Shown here in pieces: positions 1 through 8,169 of a stretch of 64,000 nucleotides of DNA. The notes beneath the pieces are model-generated. The model saw only the letters and a list, made by a program, of their open reading frames with translations. It was not told where the DNA came from and ran no database searches. This DNA comes from Lachnospira sp. (lineage in GTDB: Bacteria > Bacillota > Clostridia > Lachnospirales > Lachnospiraceae), in the NCBI GenBank assembly GCA_017621205.1, contig JAGATQ010000057.1:16855-80854 (forward strand). Reading direction: 5' to 3'. The translations under genes were made by a program, and so were the position numbers. Position 1 is the first letter of the stretch, and every line of letters starts with the position of its first letter.

Positions 1-60
1 TCGGTTGCTGTCCCGATTGCTAAGAAGATTTTCACCACATATTATGAAAAAAACAAGTAA
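1..60 (+). CDS. C-terminal tail of a probable penicillin-binding protein (partial)
   Basis: Frame 1 is open from the window start to TAA at 58-60 and encodes 19 residues ending in PIAKKIFTTYYEKNK. This resembles the last helix of class B penicillin-binding protein transpeptidase domains, where an A-P-I/V-A-K-x-I/V-F motif is common. The rest of the gene lies outside the window. The call rests on a very short tail; another enzyme ending in a similar helix is possible. The nearby MraY-type gene is consistent with a peptidoglycan context. Confidence 0.4.
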   Translation, partial: SVAVPIAKKIFTTYYEKNK

Positions 61-105
61 TCTTAAGCAAATGTAATAAATTTTTAGAGAAATGTCCTCT
101 AAAGA

Positions 106-134
106 TTGAATAATTTGGGCAAATGGATTATACT
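106..134 (+). promoter_or_regulatory. Sigma-A-type promoter for the NUDIX gene
   Basis: TTGAAT (106-111) and TATACT (129-134) are separated by 17 bp. Transcription would start near 141, leaving a leader of about 100 nt before the ATG at 245. The leader contains short self-complementary stretches (for example GTCCCATCTGGGAC just before the ribosome-binding site). Confidence 0.55.
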
Positions 135-244
135 GAACAGTATAGTGGAAAAATGGGATGCATAGCATAGCCTGTTTTTCATTGTCCATTGATATGGATG
201 CACACCCATTAGTCCCATCTGGGACAGATACAGGAGGAATTGCA

Positions 245-697
245 ATGATAGAAGCAACAAGCTGTGGTGGTGTGGTAATATTCAGAGGAAAAATTTTACT
301 TTTGTATAAGAATTACAAGAATAAATATGATGGCTGGGTTTTACCGAAGGGAACCGTAGAAGAGGGGGAAGAATATAAGGAGACAGCACTTAGGGAGGTA
401 AAGGAGGAGACAGGAGCTTCTGCAACCATAATGAAGTATATCGGTAAGAGTGAGTATTCCTTCCGGGCTTCAGAGGATATTGTGAATAAGGATGTACACT
501 GGTATCTGATGATGGGGGACAGTTATTTTAGTAAGCCGCAAAGGGAAGAATATTTTGAGGATTCCGGTTACTATAAATTTCACGAGGCATATCATCTGCT
601 GCGCTTTGCTAATGAGAAACAGATATTAGAGCAGGGTTATGATGAATATATCCGCATGAAGAAGAACAATCTATGGGGTAGTAAGAAGTACTATTAA
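245..697 (+). CDS. NUDIX hydrolase
   Basis: A 150-residue protein with a perfect Nudix box G-x5-E-x7-REVxEExGA at about residues 36-58, the Mg2+-binding loop-helix used to hydrolyse nucleoside diphosphates linked to another group. The box alone does not define the substrate; Ap4A hydrolases and nucleotide-pool sanitising enzymes are both possible. The frame is open upstream to 158, but ATG 245 is chosen because AGGAGG lies 7 bp before it and the fold begins right after it (G-G-V-V-I-F). It has its own promoter and is followed by a hairpin terminator, so it is probably monocistronic. Confidence 0.85.
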   Translation: MIEATSCGGVVIFRGKILLLYKNYKNKYDGWVLPKGTVEEGEEYKETALREVKEETGASATIMKYIGKSEYSFRASEDIVNKDVHWYLMMGDSYFSKPQREEYFEDSGYYKFHEAYHLLRFANEKQILEQGYDEYIRMKKNNLWGSKKYY

Positions 698-714
698 GTA
701 GCGATAATGTATGT

Positions 715-767
715 AAAGCAGGTTATGCGGACACGTCTTTTGACGGTAATGCCCCCTGCTTTTTATA
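715..767 (+). terminator. Rho-independent terminator after the NUDIX gene
   Basis: AAAGCAGG (715-722) pairs with CCTGCTTT (from 755), enclosing a smaller CGTC/GACG hairpin, and is followed by a T-rich run. Confidence 0.55.
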
Positions 768-811
768 ATTATTAAAGAGAAAATACAAAGGAATGGAGAG
801 GACGAAAGATT

Positions 812-1780
812 ATGTTGCAATATGTACTTAGAGGACAGTATGAGGACAGTGTGATGCTTCTGGGGGTGTTATTTGCCTTTTTTATGACGGTGATTATGAC
901 CAGGGTAATGTTTCAGAAGCTTCCGGCAGACCAGGGAAGAGAGTTTGCCGTGGATGGGAAGCTTTCTAAGGGGAAGCCAAGAGGAGCAGGAATCGTATTT
1001 GTTCTTGTGTTTGCTTTGACTGCTTTGTTATTTGCCAAGGTATCTGTTGAGATGGTTATATATCTCGTTCTCATTGTGTTGGCGATGCTGACAGGATTTT
1101 TGGATGATGCAGCGAAGACTCCGTGGGGGGAATACCGGAAGGGACTGCTTGATTTGTTGATTGCGGTGTTTGTTGCAGTCACCTATCTTGTCTATAACAG
1201 CAATGATGTGACACTGGCAATCTTTGATGTATCCTTTACCATTCCCAAGGTGGTATTTGGCATATTAGTCGTGATTCTTGTATGGGCTTCTATCAATGTT
1301 ACAAACTGTACGGACGGAGTGGACGGGTTATCTGCAACCTTATCTATCATTACTATGGCAACCATTTATGTAGTGAATCAGATACTTATGACGATGGGAG
1401 ATTTTGCTTATCTGATTCCGCTGTTTATTATGGCACTGCTTGCCTATCTCTGGTTCAATGCCCCGCCGAGCAGCTTGCTGATGGGGGATGCTGGTTCCAG
1501 AGCGATGGGACTCTTTATTGCTATTGCGATATTAAAGACAGGCTCGCCGTTTTTATATTTGCTGGTGGCATTGGTGATAATCGTAGATGGTGGTATTGGA
1601 CTGGTTAAGGTATCCCTGCTTCGGTTTTTAAAGATAAGTATTTTGAAAAATACGAGAACCCCACTACATGACCATGTTCGCAAAAATATCGAAAAGAACT
1701 GGGAGAATTCACAGGTAGTATTTCGTTTTGCCATCATTCAGATAGTGATTTCGGCAGCAACGGTGTATTTGTTGCTATAA
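812..1780 (+). CDS. MraY-family phospho-sugar transferase (glycosyltransferase family 4)
   Basis: A 322-residue polytopic membrane protein of the MraY/WecA (PNPT) superfamily, which moves a phospho-amino sugar from a UDP donor onto undecaprenyl phosphate at the inner face of the membrane. Visible family motifs are a cytoplasmic DGKLSKGKPRGAGI near residue 50, FLDD near 95, NCTDGVDGLS near 165, MGDAGSRAMG near 224 and a C-terminal TPLHDHVRK. The last is close to the HHH-type loop of true MraY, which favours lipid I synthesis over WecA-type chemistry. It is not inside a full dcw cluster here, so the symbol is left open. GGAGAGGA precedes the ATG. Confidence 0.75.
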   Translation: MLQYVLRGQYEDSVMLLGVLFAFFMTVIMTRVMFQKLPADQGREFAVDGKLSKGKPRGAGIVFVLVFALTALLFAKVSVEMVIYLVLIVLAMLTGFLDDAAKTPWGEYRKGLLDLLIAVFVAVTYLVYNSNDVTLAIFDVSFTIPKVVFGILVVILVWASINVTNCTDGVDGLSATLSIITMATIYVVNQILMTMGDFAYLIPLFIMALLAYLWFNAPPSSLLMGDAGSRAMGLFIAIAILKTGSPFLYLLVALVIIVDGGIGLVKVSLLRFLKISILKNTRTPLHDHVRKNIEKNWENSQVVFRFAIIQIVISAATVYLLL

Positions 1781-1811
1781 AAGGAAACAAGGACAGAACA
1801 GGAGTGAGATT

Positions 1812-3038
1812 ATGAGAATGAGAAAAACAGCATTATTGTTAATTGGATTAATGGTGGTGGAATTACTGGCTCCAACAGGAGGTCTGTCTGCATGCTCTTA
1901 TCATGCTGTAGCTGCTGGTAATGCGTTCAGTAGTGGTGACAGTTCCCTGGGTGATATCATATCGGGATTGGTTTCCGGTAATGCTTCGTTGGATGATATA
2001 TTATCAGGACTGACGTCTGGTAATGCAACCGGTTCTGGTGATGCGGGCACGAATCCTACAATTCCACCAGAGGTGCTTGACCAGATAAAGGATGCATTAA
2101 ATAGCAATGGTGGTACCTCTGGTAATCAGAACCCCAATACTAATTCCAGTAGCTCGAATACAATTCCAGGAAGTAAGGTAACTGGCCTTAAGGTGGTAAG
2201 AACCGGGGTAGATTCCATCACACTGTCATGGAATAAGGCGTCGGATGCCAATTGGTATGTGATAAGCTATTGGCCAACGGGGAGTGCCTCTGCGGAGCAG
2301 ATTATTACAACGGTTGGTGATGTAAACGAATATACAATTGGTAATCTGACACAGAATGAATATGCGATTTATGTCATGCCGGCAAATCGGACAGAAACTG
2401 GAGAACTGAAATACAGCAGACTGTTGAACTCTGCATCCCTTTATTGTTGCCCGCTTGCCAAGAAACCGTCTAAGGTAGCAGCGTCCAATATATTAACCGG
2501 TTATGCTTCTTTTCGGATTATGGGTCTTGGGGCGACAGATACCTCTTTTTATGATTCGGAGGCAGAGTTATATGATGCTTCCGGTAATAAGCTTGGTGTT
2601 TATTACGGACAGCCGGATAATATTGCGATTTCAGATACCCGGATAAAGAAGAACCGTTTTTATAAGGTACGGATTCGTGGATATTATCAGCTAAAGGATG
2701 GAACAAAGCTAGCAGGAGAGTGGTCAAACTATAAATATTTTTCTGTTGGATTAAAGAAGGTAAGCGGAGCTGCAGGGAAAAATGCTGTTTCTTTAAGCTG
2801 GTCGAAGGTAAAAGGAGCATCAAGTTACGTTATTTATCTGAAAAAAAGTGGAGCATCAGATTATAAGAAAGTAAAAACGGTGAGTGGTAAAAAAACAAGC
2901 TGTAAGGTAAATAAGTATGGGAAGAAGAAGCTTGGTAAAAACACAGTCTATTATATTAAGGTTTATGCTGTGATGAAGAAAAATAACAAGACTTACCAAT
3001 GCAAGAGCGAGGTTTATAAGGTTCGTACAAAGAAATAG
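1812..3038 (+). CDS. Secreted fibronectin type III domain protein
   Basis: A 408-residue exported protein. It begins with a signal peptide (MRMRK then a hydrophobic stretch to about residue 26), followed by a low-complexity segment with an imperfect repeat of the type DIISGLxSGNAS and a Ser/Asn-rich linker to about 120. A first FN3-like domain starts near 123 (VTGLKVVRTGVDSITLSWNK) and a last one lies near 315-408 (VSGAAGKNAVSLSWSKVKGA), very Lys-rich. Such modules usually mediate surface or matrix contacts. No LPXTG or other anchor is seen. It ends 12 bp before the first YhgE gene, so co-expression is likely. No enzymatic role can be assigned. Confidence 0.7.
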   Translation: MRMRKTALLLIGLMVVELLAPTGGLSACSYHAVAAGNAFSSGDSSLGDIISGLVSGNASLDDILSGLTSGNATGSGDAGTNPTIPPEVLDQIKDALNSNGGTSGNQNPNTNSSSSNTIPGSKVTGLKVVRTGVDSITLSWNKASDANWYVISYWPTGSASAEQIITTVGDVNEYTIGNLTQNEYAIYVMPANRTETGELKYSRLLNSASLYCCPLAKKPSKVAASNILTGYASFRIMGLGATDTSFYDSEAELYDASGNKLGVYYGQPDNIAISDTRIKKNRFYKVRIRGYYQLKDGTKLAGEWSNYKYFSVGLKKVSGAAGKNAVSLSWSKVKGASSYVIYLKKSGASDYKKVKTVSGKKTSCKVNKYGKKKLGKNTVYYIKVYAVMKKNNKTYQCKSEVYKVRTKK

Positions 3039-3050
3039 AAGGAAAGAGAT

Positions 3051-5150
3051 ATGAAGAATATTAAAAGAATCGTACATGGAGACATCAAGGCTCTTCTTAA
3101 AAATTTTTTTGCTCTGGTTATTGCAATTGGTTTATGTCTTTTGCCTGCACTTTATGCGTGGTTTAATATCTATTCCAACTGGGACCCCTATGGCAATACG
3201 GATGGAATTATGATTGCGGTAGCTTCTAAGGATATGGGATACATTGATTCCAATGGAGAAAGTGCCAATGTGGGAGAGGAGATACTTAATTCCCTTAAGG
3301 AGAATTCCAGTATTCACTGGGTAGTGACAGATAGCGACAAGGCTGTAGAGGGGGTTAGGAGTGGCAAATATTATGCCTGTGTGGTGCTTTCAGAGGACTT
3401 TTCCAAATGTATGTATGATGGAGTGCTTCATAACCTAAAGAGGCCGAAGGTGTTTTACTATGAGAATGAGAAGAAAAATGCAGTTGCAACAAAAATTACC
3501 GATACTGCAGTGTCTAATCTGAAAAATAATATTAATGAGATGTATATTAGTATTCTGGTTAGTCATTTATTTGAGGAGGAGAGCAGGATTGTAGAGAAGG
3601 ATTCCGATGATTCACTGCTTGAACGTATGGAGCATTCTTTGACACGGCTTTCCGAGCGGATTGATGGCTATGAATCATTAATAGATTCCCTGGTGGTGGC
3701 GGATGAGCGTCTGGTTGCTTCACTGGATGGGGCAAAGGGTGAGCTTGATGCAGCGAAGAGTGCAGCCAATAGCCGGAGCCAGAAATTAAAGGATGCTTCC
3801 TCTAGTGATTATTCCTCGAATCTTGTAAAGAAGGATACGGAGGTCTCTAAGTCTATTTCTTCTGCGGCAGAGCAGATGAAAAAAGCGGTAGATGCATCGA
3901 GTGATAGCAGGAAAACAACATACTACAAACGGGCACTTGCCTATCTGAAAGATGCAAGAACCAATATGAACCGGATGCTGGATTCCCTGAATGTGATTTC
4001 GTCAGACGGTACTGCTAATAAAACGCAGAATAGCCGTTTGATTGCTCTATTACAGACACAGGTATCAGCATTAGATTCCTTTATTAAGACATTAGAAAAG
4101 AATGTGAATGCGGATAAGACAAGCTATAGTAACCAGAGAGAGGCTATGTGGTTAGAGACAATCGAGGATTTGGAAAATGAGTATGATGATGTATTACAGC
4201 CTCTTGTCGAACATGTTTCGGATACGGTAAGTACGGTGCAAAAGGATGCGGCATCGGCGCTTAGCCATATTTCTGAGGACATCAATGTGTTAAATGAGGT
4301 GCTTTCGGGAACGCAATCCGGCGTAACCTCCATTAATAAAAGTCTGAGTGGCGTTTCTGACACACTTTATGGAATTAAGGACAGTATCGAGACACTGTTA
4401 AATACGGTGGGAGGGTTATCGGAAAATGAGTTGCTTAGAAAGTTAAAGACGTTTTTGCAGGGAGATGCAAAGGGGTATGGAGAATTCTTTGCTGCACCGG
4501 TTAAAATTGTGACAGAGGAGATATATCCGGTGGAGAATTATGGTTCTGGTGTAGCACCATTTTATACGACATTGGCACTATGGGTTGGTGGAATCTTTCT
4601 TGTAGCACTGATTAAGGTAAAACCGAGTACCCAAAATCTTATAGAACCGAAACCGCATGAGCTGTTTTTAGGAAGGTTTGTATTATTCTTTCTGCTGGGG
4701 CAATTGCAGACAGCGATTATCGTGTGGGGGGATTTAAGCTTGCTTGGAATACAATGTCTTCATCCGGCGAAATTCTACCTTGCCTCGTCTGTTACCAGCC
4801 TTACCTTTATGTTGCTCATTTACTCTCTTACAGTTGCTTTTGGTGATATTGGTAAGGCGATTGTAGTAGTGATTGTGGTAATGCAGATTGCTGGCTCTAG
4901 TGGAACCTATCCCATCGAAATATTGCCGGAATTTTATCAAAAAATATATATTTTCTTCCCATTCCCCTATGCAATTAATGCGATGCGGGAGGCAATCTGT
5001 GGTATGTATGAGAAGGATTTTATCGTTTATCTGGTGCAGCTTTTATTGTTTGCATTTGCGGCATTGATGTTAGGCTTAGTGCTTCGCCTTCCGTTTATTA
5101 AGGTGAATCATTTTGTAGAACGGCGGATGGAAGATACTGGTATGATGTAG
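3051..5150 (+). CDS. YhgE/Pip family membrane protein (first paralog)
   Basis: A 699-residue protein with the YhgE/Pip layout: one N-terminal membrane helix (about residues 20-38, ending PALYAWFNIYSNWDPYGN), a long extracytoplasmic part of about 460 residues with predicted coiled coil and a TDT-like segment, and a C-terminal bundle of about five helices from residue 505 (ABC-2-permease-like). Family members include phage infection protein Pip and proteins related to EsaA of type VII secretion; the molecular role is not established. It shares N- and C-terminal sequence with the gene at 5692, for example YAWFNIxSNWDPY and ENYGSxxAPFYT. Only 9 bp separate it from the next gene. Confidence 0.85.
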   Translation: MKNIKRIVHGDIKALLKNFFALVIAIGLCLLPALYAWFNIYSNWDPYGNTDGIMIAVASKDMGYIDSNGESANVGEEILNSLKENSSIHWVVTDSDKAVEGVRSGKYYACVVLSEDFSKCMYDGVLHNLKRPKVFYYENEKKNAVATKITDTAVSNLKNNINEMYISILVSHLFEEESRIVEKDSDDSLLERMEHSLTRLSERIDGYESLIDSLVVADERLVASLDGAKGELDAAKSAANSRSQKLKDASSSDYSSNLVKKDTEVSKSISSAAEQMKKAVDASSDSRKTTYYKRALAYLKDARTNMNRMLDSLNVISSDGTANKTQNSRLIALLQTQVSALDSFIKTLEKNVNADKTSYSNQREAMWLETIEDLENEYDDVLQPLVEHVSDTVSTVQKDAASALSHISEDINVLNEVLSGTQSGVTSINKSLSGVSDTLYGIKDSIETLLNTVGGLSENELLRKLKTFLQGDAKGYGEFFAAPVKIVTEEIYPVENYGSGVAPFYTTLALWVGGIFLVALIKVKPSTQNLIEPKPHELFLGRFVLFFLLGQLQTAIIVWGDLSLLGIQCLHPAKFYLASSVTSLTFMLLIYSLTVAFGDIGKAIVVVIVVMQIAGSSGTYPIEILPEFYQKIYIFFPFPYAINAMREAICGMYEKDFIVYLVQLLLFAFAALMLGLVLRLPFIKVNHFVERRMEDTGMM

Positions 5151-5159
5151 GAGGTCAAT

Positions 5160-5708
5160 ATGTCAGTGGAAGATAAATATGAACAGATGTATCATCGTAT
5201 CATGGAATATGAGGATGAGATTCACAAGGCAAACCAGAGGAGAATTAAGGCAGGGATAAAATGCCTGATATTTGTCCCGCTTATCTTTCTGTTTTTGCTG
5301 TTTGTAACGGATAGCGATAAGGTGATTTTTCTCGTGCTTTGGATAGTGTCTTTATTTATTATAGCAATTTATCTTATCTATGTGGAATATAGTGATTTTT
5401 TGCTACAGGAGGAGATTGGAAAGTTAGCCAATCAGGAGCGTGAGATAGAGGGGTTGATAGGAAGTGAGACAGAGAGTCTTCAGAACAATATCGTGGACAC
5501 CTTAAAGCAGCTCGAAGAAAAAAAGGACATGAAAATTGAACAGGCGAAGGAGCGGGTGTCGAAGCGGCTTGCGGTTGAGAAGCAGGGAATCGCAGGATTG
5601 CTGGGCAATGAGATTGCTTCGGATGAAGAAAAGGATAAAGAGCAGAATAAAGATAAGGAACAGAATAAAGAAAGGGAACAGGAGGAGCAAGATGAAAAAC
5701 ATTCTTAA
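5160..5708 (+). CDS. Small membrane protein with two helices and a charged coiled-coil tail
   Basis: A 182-residue protein not recognised as a named family. An amphipathic N-terminus (about 1-35) is followed by two adjacent membrane helices (about 38-52 and 57-75), then a long charged helical region and a Lys/Glu/Gln-repeat tail (EQNKDKEQNKEREQEEQ). AGGAGGT lies 4 bp before the ATG. The gene overlaps the start of the second YhgE gene by 17 bp, suggesting translational coupling. Lying between two YhgE/Pip paralogs, it may be a partner or scaffold for them; this is inference from position only. Confidence 0.65.
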   Translation: MSVEDKYEQMYHRIMEYEDEIHKANQRRIKAGIKCLIFVPLIFLFLLFVTDSDKVIFLVLWIVSLFIIAIYLIYVEYSDFLLQEEIGKLANQEREIEGLIGSETESLQNNIVDTLKQLEEKKDMKIEQAKERVSKRLAVEKQGIAGLLGNEIASDEEKDKEQNKDKEQNKEREQEEQDEKHS

Positions 5709-7338
5709 AATTATTATGAATGATAATATTCAGATTTTTAGCAATGTGGTTGCGGTGGTTGTCGTGATTGGTCTTTGCATTCTTCCTTCTCTTTATGCAT
5801 GGTTTAATATTAATTCTAACTGGGATCCTTATGCAGAGGATGCAACTTCTAACCTGAAGATTGCAGTATATTCTAATGATAAGGGAGTAGAAATTAAGGA
5901 TTCCACACTTGTAATTGGAGACTCTGTGATAGATGCTTTGAAAAATAATCATGTGATTGGCTGGTGTTTTCCAGAGGATGAGCGTACTGCAGTTAATGGA
6001 GTATACAGTGGGGAATATTATGCTGCATTAGTGATTCCAGAGGACTTTACACAAAGCATAGCAGCTATTTTAGACGGTGAGACAAGTGGTGGCAAGATTA
6101 TTTATTACTCCAATGAAAAAAAGAATGCTATCGCGACGAAGATTACTTCTAAGGCAAAAAATGCCGTAGAGTCACAGGTGAACAGTGAAGTGTTTGGAAC
6201 GATTACTGAGGTAGTCTGTGAAGTTGGGGAAAAGCTTGAGAAAATGGATGAAAATGGTGGTTATGAGAGCAAGACTCCAGACATTATCCGTGTGTTAAAG
6301 CAAGATATACAAAATAATATTAATATGCTAGCATCACTGAAACAGGCTTCCGATGCTGCGGAAAGTACACTTTCTACATTGAGCACCCTTGCTCCTAAGA
6401 TGGTGAAGGATATCAATGAGGATTTATCCCTGTTATCTGCAAGTTCCGTCCCCTTGAGCAGTGTGCAGGCAGTCGGGGTGCGTTTGGAGGACTATGTGGA
6501 TTTGCTGAATCGGGGAGGAGCTAATCTCACTGAGACAGAGGATATGCTCAAGGATTTGAAAAAGCTGGTTTCGAAGGCGGAAGCTGATTTGCTTGGATTG
6601 GCAGATAGCGAGGAGGCGGATAGCTTTATTCGTATTTTAGAGCATGAACCAGAGAAGGTAGGAGCGTATTTTTCGTCCTTTGTGCATTTGAAAACCATTC
6701 CGGTTTATAAGACAGAAAATTATGGTTCGGCGATGGCACCATTTTACACCGTGCTTGCATTATGGGTAGGCTCGCTGATTCTGGTTGCCATTATCCATAC
6801 AAGGGTAAAGCCCACTGCCAATATGTATGAATTAAAACCATATCAGGAGTATTTTGGACGGCTTTTCTTTTTCCTCGTGTTAGGGCAGATTCAAACACTG
6901 ATTTGCGTTCTGGGAGATTTGTTCTTTTTGAATATTCAGTGTAAGCATCCGTTCTTGTTTTGGTTTGGTTCGGCAATGACAAGTTTAACCTTTACAATAC
7001 TTATTTTTTCACTAACGTTTGCTTTTGGTAATATTGGCGAGGCAATTGCGGTTGTCATTATGGTAATTCAGGTGGCTGGTGCAGGCGGTACCTTCCCGAA
7101 AGAAGTACTGCCGATGGTTTATCAGAAAATATATGATTTCCTGCCATTTCCGTATTGTATGAATGCACTGCGGGAGTGTGTCAGTGGTTTTTATAAAAAT
7201 GATTACTGGACCTATATCGGTTACCTTGTCATATTTATTGTGGTATCAATCTTTATTGGTCTGGTAGTGCGTATTCCGTTTATTGGACTGAACGAAAGAA
7301 TTGAAAAGAGCAAAGAGAATACAGATTTGATGGTGTAA
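5692..7338 (+). CDS. YhgE/Pip family membrane protein (second paralog)
   Basis: A 548-residue protein with the same architecture as the paralog at 3051, but with an extracytoplasmic region about 150 residues shorter. N-terminal helix at about residues 18-37 (VVVIGLCILPSLYAWFN), then NSNWDPY, then a C-terminal helical bundle from about 355. The frame is open upstream to 5536, but ATG 5692 is chosen because GGAGGAG lies just before it and the paralog begins MKNIKRI, matching MKNILKI here. It overlaps the preceding gene by 17 bp and is followed by a strong terminator, so 1812-7338 probably forms one operon. Confidence 0.85.
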   Translation: MKNILKIIMNDNIQIFSNVVAVVVVIGLCILPSLYAWFNINSNWDPYAEDATSNLKIAVYSNDKGVEIKDSTLVIGDSVIDALKNNHVIGWCFPEDERTAVNGVYSGEYYAALVIPEDFTQSIAAILDGETSGGKIIYYSNEKKNAIATKITSKAKNAVESQVNSEVFGTITEVVCEVGEKLEKMDENGGYESKTPDIIRVLKQDIQNNINMLASLKQASDAAESTLSTLSTLAPKMVKDINEDLSLLSASSVPLSSVQAVGVRLEDYVDLLNRGGANLTETEDMLKDLKKLVSKAEADLLGLADSEEADSFIRILEHEPEKVGAYFSSFVHLKTIPVYKTENYGSAMAPFYTVLALWVGSLILVAIIHTRVKPTANMYELKPYQEYFGRLFFFLVLGQIQTLICVLGDLFFLNIQCKHPFLFWFGSAMTSLTFTILIFSLTFAFGNIGEAIAVVIMVIQVAGAGGTFPKEVLPMVYQKIYDFLPFPYCMNALRECVSGFYKNDYWTYIGYLVIFIVVSIFIGLVVRIPFIGLNERIEKSKENTDLMV

Positions 7339-7347
7339 GAGAGCAAG

Positions 7348-7379
7348 GGCGGTTGCGGCTTTCGCAATCGCCATTTTTT
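7348..7379 (+). terminator. Rho-independent terminator of the YhgE operon
   Basis: GGCGGTTGCG pairs with CGCAATCGCC around a short loop and is followed by TTTTTT. Confidence 0.85.
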
Positions 7380-7415
7380 GAAAATAGAGGAGAATAGATT
7401 AAAAAGCATAAAAAA

Positions 7416-7446
7416 AAGGAAGCCTCCATAAATATAAGGCTTCCTT
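7416..7446. terminator. Bidirectional hairpin terminator, mainly for tRNA-Leu
   Basis: AAGGAAGCCT (7416-7425) pairs with AGGCTTCCTT (7437-7446). It has an A-run before and a T-run after it, so it can end transcription in both directions. It lies 7 bp beyond the 3' end of the minus-strand tRNA. Confidence 0.8.
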
Positions 7447-7452
7447 TTTTAC

Positions 7453-7536
7453 TGCGGATGGTGGGACTTGAACCCACACGATGTCACCACCGCAAGATTT
7501 TGAGTCTTGTGCGTCTGCCAATTCCGCCACATCCGC
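7453..7536 (-). tRNA. tRNA-Leu (anticodon CAA)
   Basis: The minus strand folds into a class II tRNA: acceptor stem GCGGATG/CATCCGC, anticodon arm CAAGA-CTCAAAA-TCTTG with anticodon CAA (UUG codons), a long variable arm, and a T arm containing GGTTCAAGTCC. The discriminator base is A. CCA is not encoded. Length is 84 nt. Confidence 0.95.
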
Positions 7537-7559
7537 TTGCGTTTTGCTCAACGATACAT

Positions 7560-7588
7560 AGTATATCGGATTTTGTAATTAAAGTCAA
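7560..7588 (-). promoter_or_regulatory. Promoter of tRNA-Leu
   Basis: On the minus strand TTGACT and TATACT are spaced by exactly 17 bp, ending about 24 bp before the mature tRNA 5' end. Confidence 0.75.
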
Positions 7589-7639
7589 CAATTAAATTAA
7601 ATTTTAAGTGTATTTTCTATTTTTGTTTCTTTTGTTTTG

Positions 7640-7648
7640 TGGTATACT
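7640..7648 (+). promoter_or_regulatory. Extended -10 promoter for the zinc-finger/polA operon
   Basis: TGGTATACT matches TGnTATAAT. No good -35 is seen, as is usual for extended -10 promoters. It lies about 55 bp upstream of the first ATG. Confidence 0.5.
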
Positions 7649-7704
7649 AGTGCATGAATTAGAACGCTTAGATATATTTATTAGCGCTAGCAAGGAGGAA
7701 GCAG

Positions 7705-8169
7705 ATGGATTGTAAAGAGACGTGTTCTTTAATTCATTTGTATATGGATAACCAGTTGGAAGCAGAACAGTTAGAACCGTTCATTAAGCATATTCATGGC
7801 TGTAAGAGATGTGCGGAAGAGTTGGAGATGCATTACATTATTTTGGAGGGTACACGACGGCTGGAGGGTGGAGAGCAGATTGGCGTAGATTACCAAAAGG
7901 AGCTGTTTGGCAGGCTAAGACGGCAGCTGAACCGAATACATCTACACAGAAGGATAAGGATACAAGCGGTTGTATTCTCCTTAGCTGTTTCTTTTTTTGG
8001 AATTATCCTTGGCTATTTTGAGCAGGAGGATCATACAAGAAAGGTAATGGAGGCACAGGTTATTGAGCGGGGCGACCAGTATTTTTATCATCAGACAAAG
8101 GAATATTTATTTCAAGCAGGAGCATACACTCCACCATCCCTAAAGGAGATTATTTATTATGGCGAATGA
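7705..8169 (+). CDS. Anti-sigma-factor-like zinc-finger membrane protein
   Basis: A 154-residue protein whose N-terminus resembles the zf-HC2 (ZAS) zinc-binding fold of anti-sigma factors: Cys near residue 3 and 7, then H-x3-C-x2-C near 32-37 (HIHGCKRC). A single membrane helix follows at about 93-110 (VVFSLAVSFFGIILGYF), then a short extracytoplasmic tail. No sigma-factor gene is adjacent in the window; upstream is tRNA-Leu. A classical sigma/anti-sigma pair is therefore not shown, and it may only share the fold. It overlaps polA by 11 bp, so the two are probably translationally coupled. Confidence 0.6.
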   Translation: MDCKETCSLIHLYMDNQLEAEQLEPFIKHIHGCKRCAEELEMHYIILEGTRRLEGGEQIGVDYQKELFGRLRRQLNRIHLHRRIRIQAVVFSLAVSFFGIILGYFEQEDHTRKVMEAQVIERGDQYFYHQTKEYLFQAGAYTPPSLKEIIYYGE

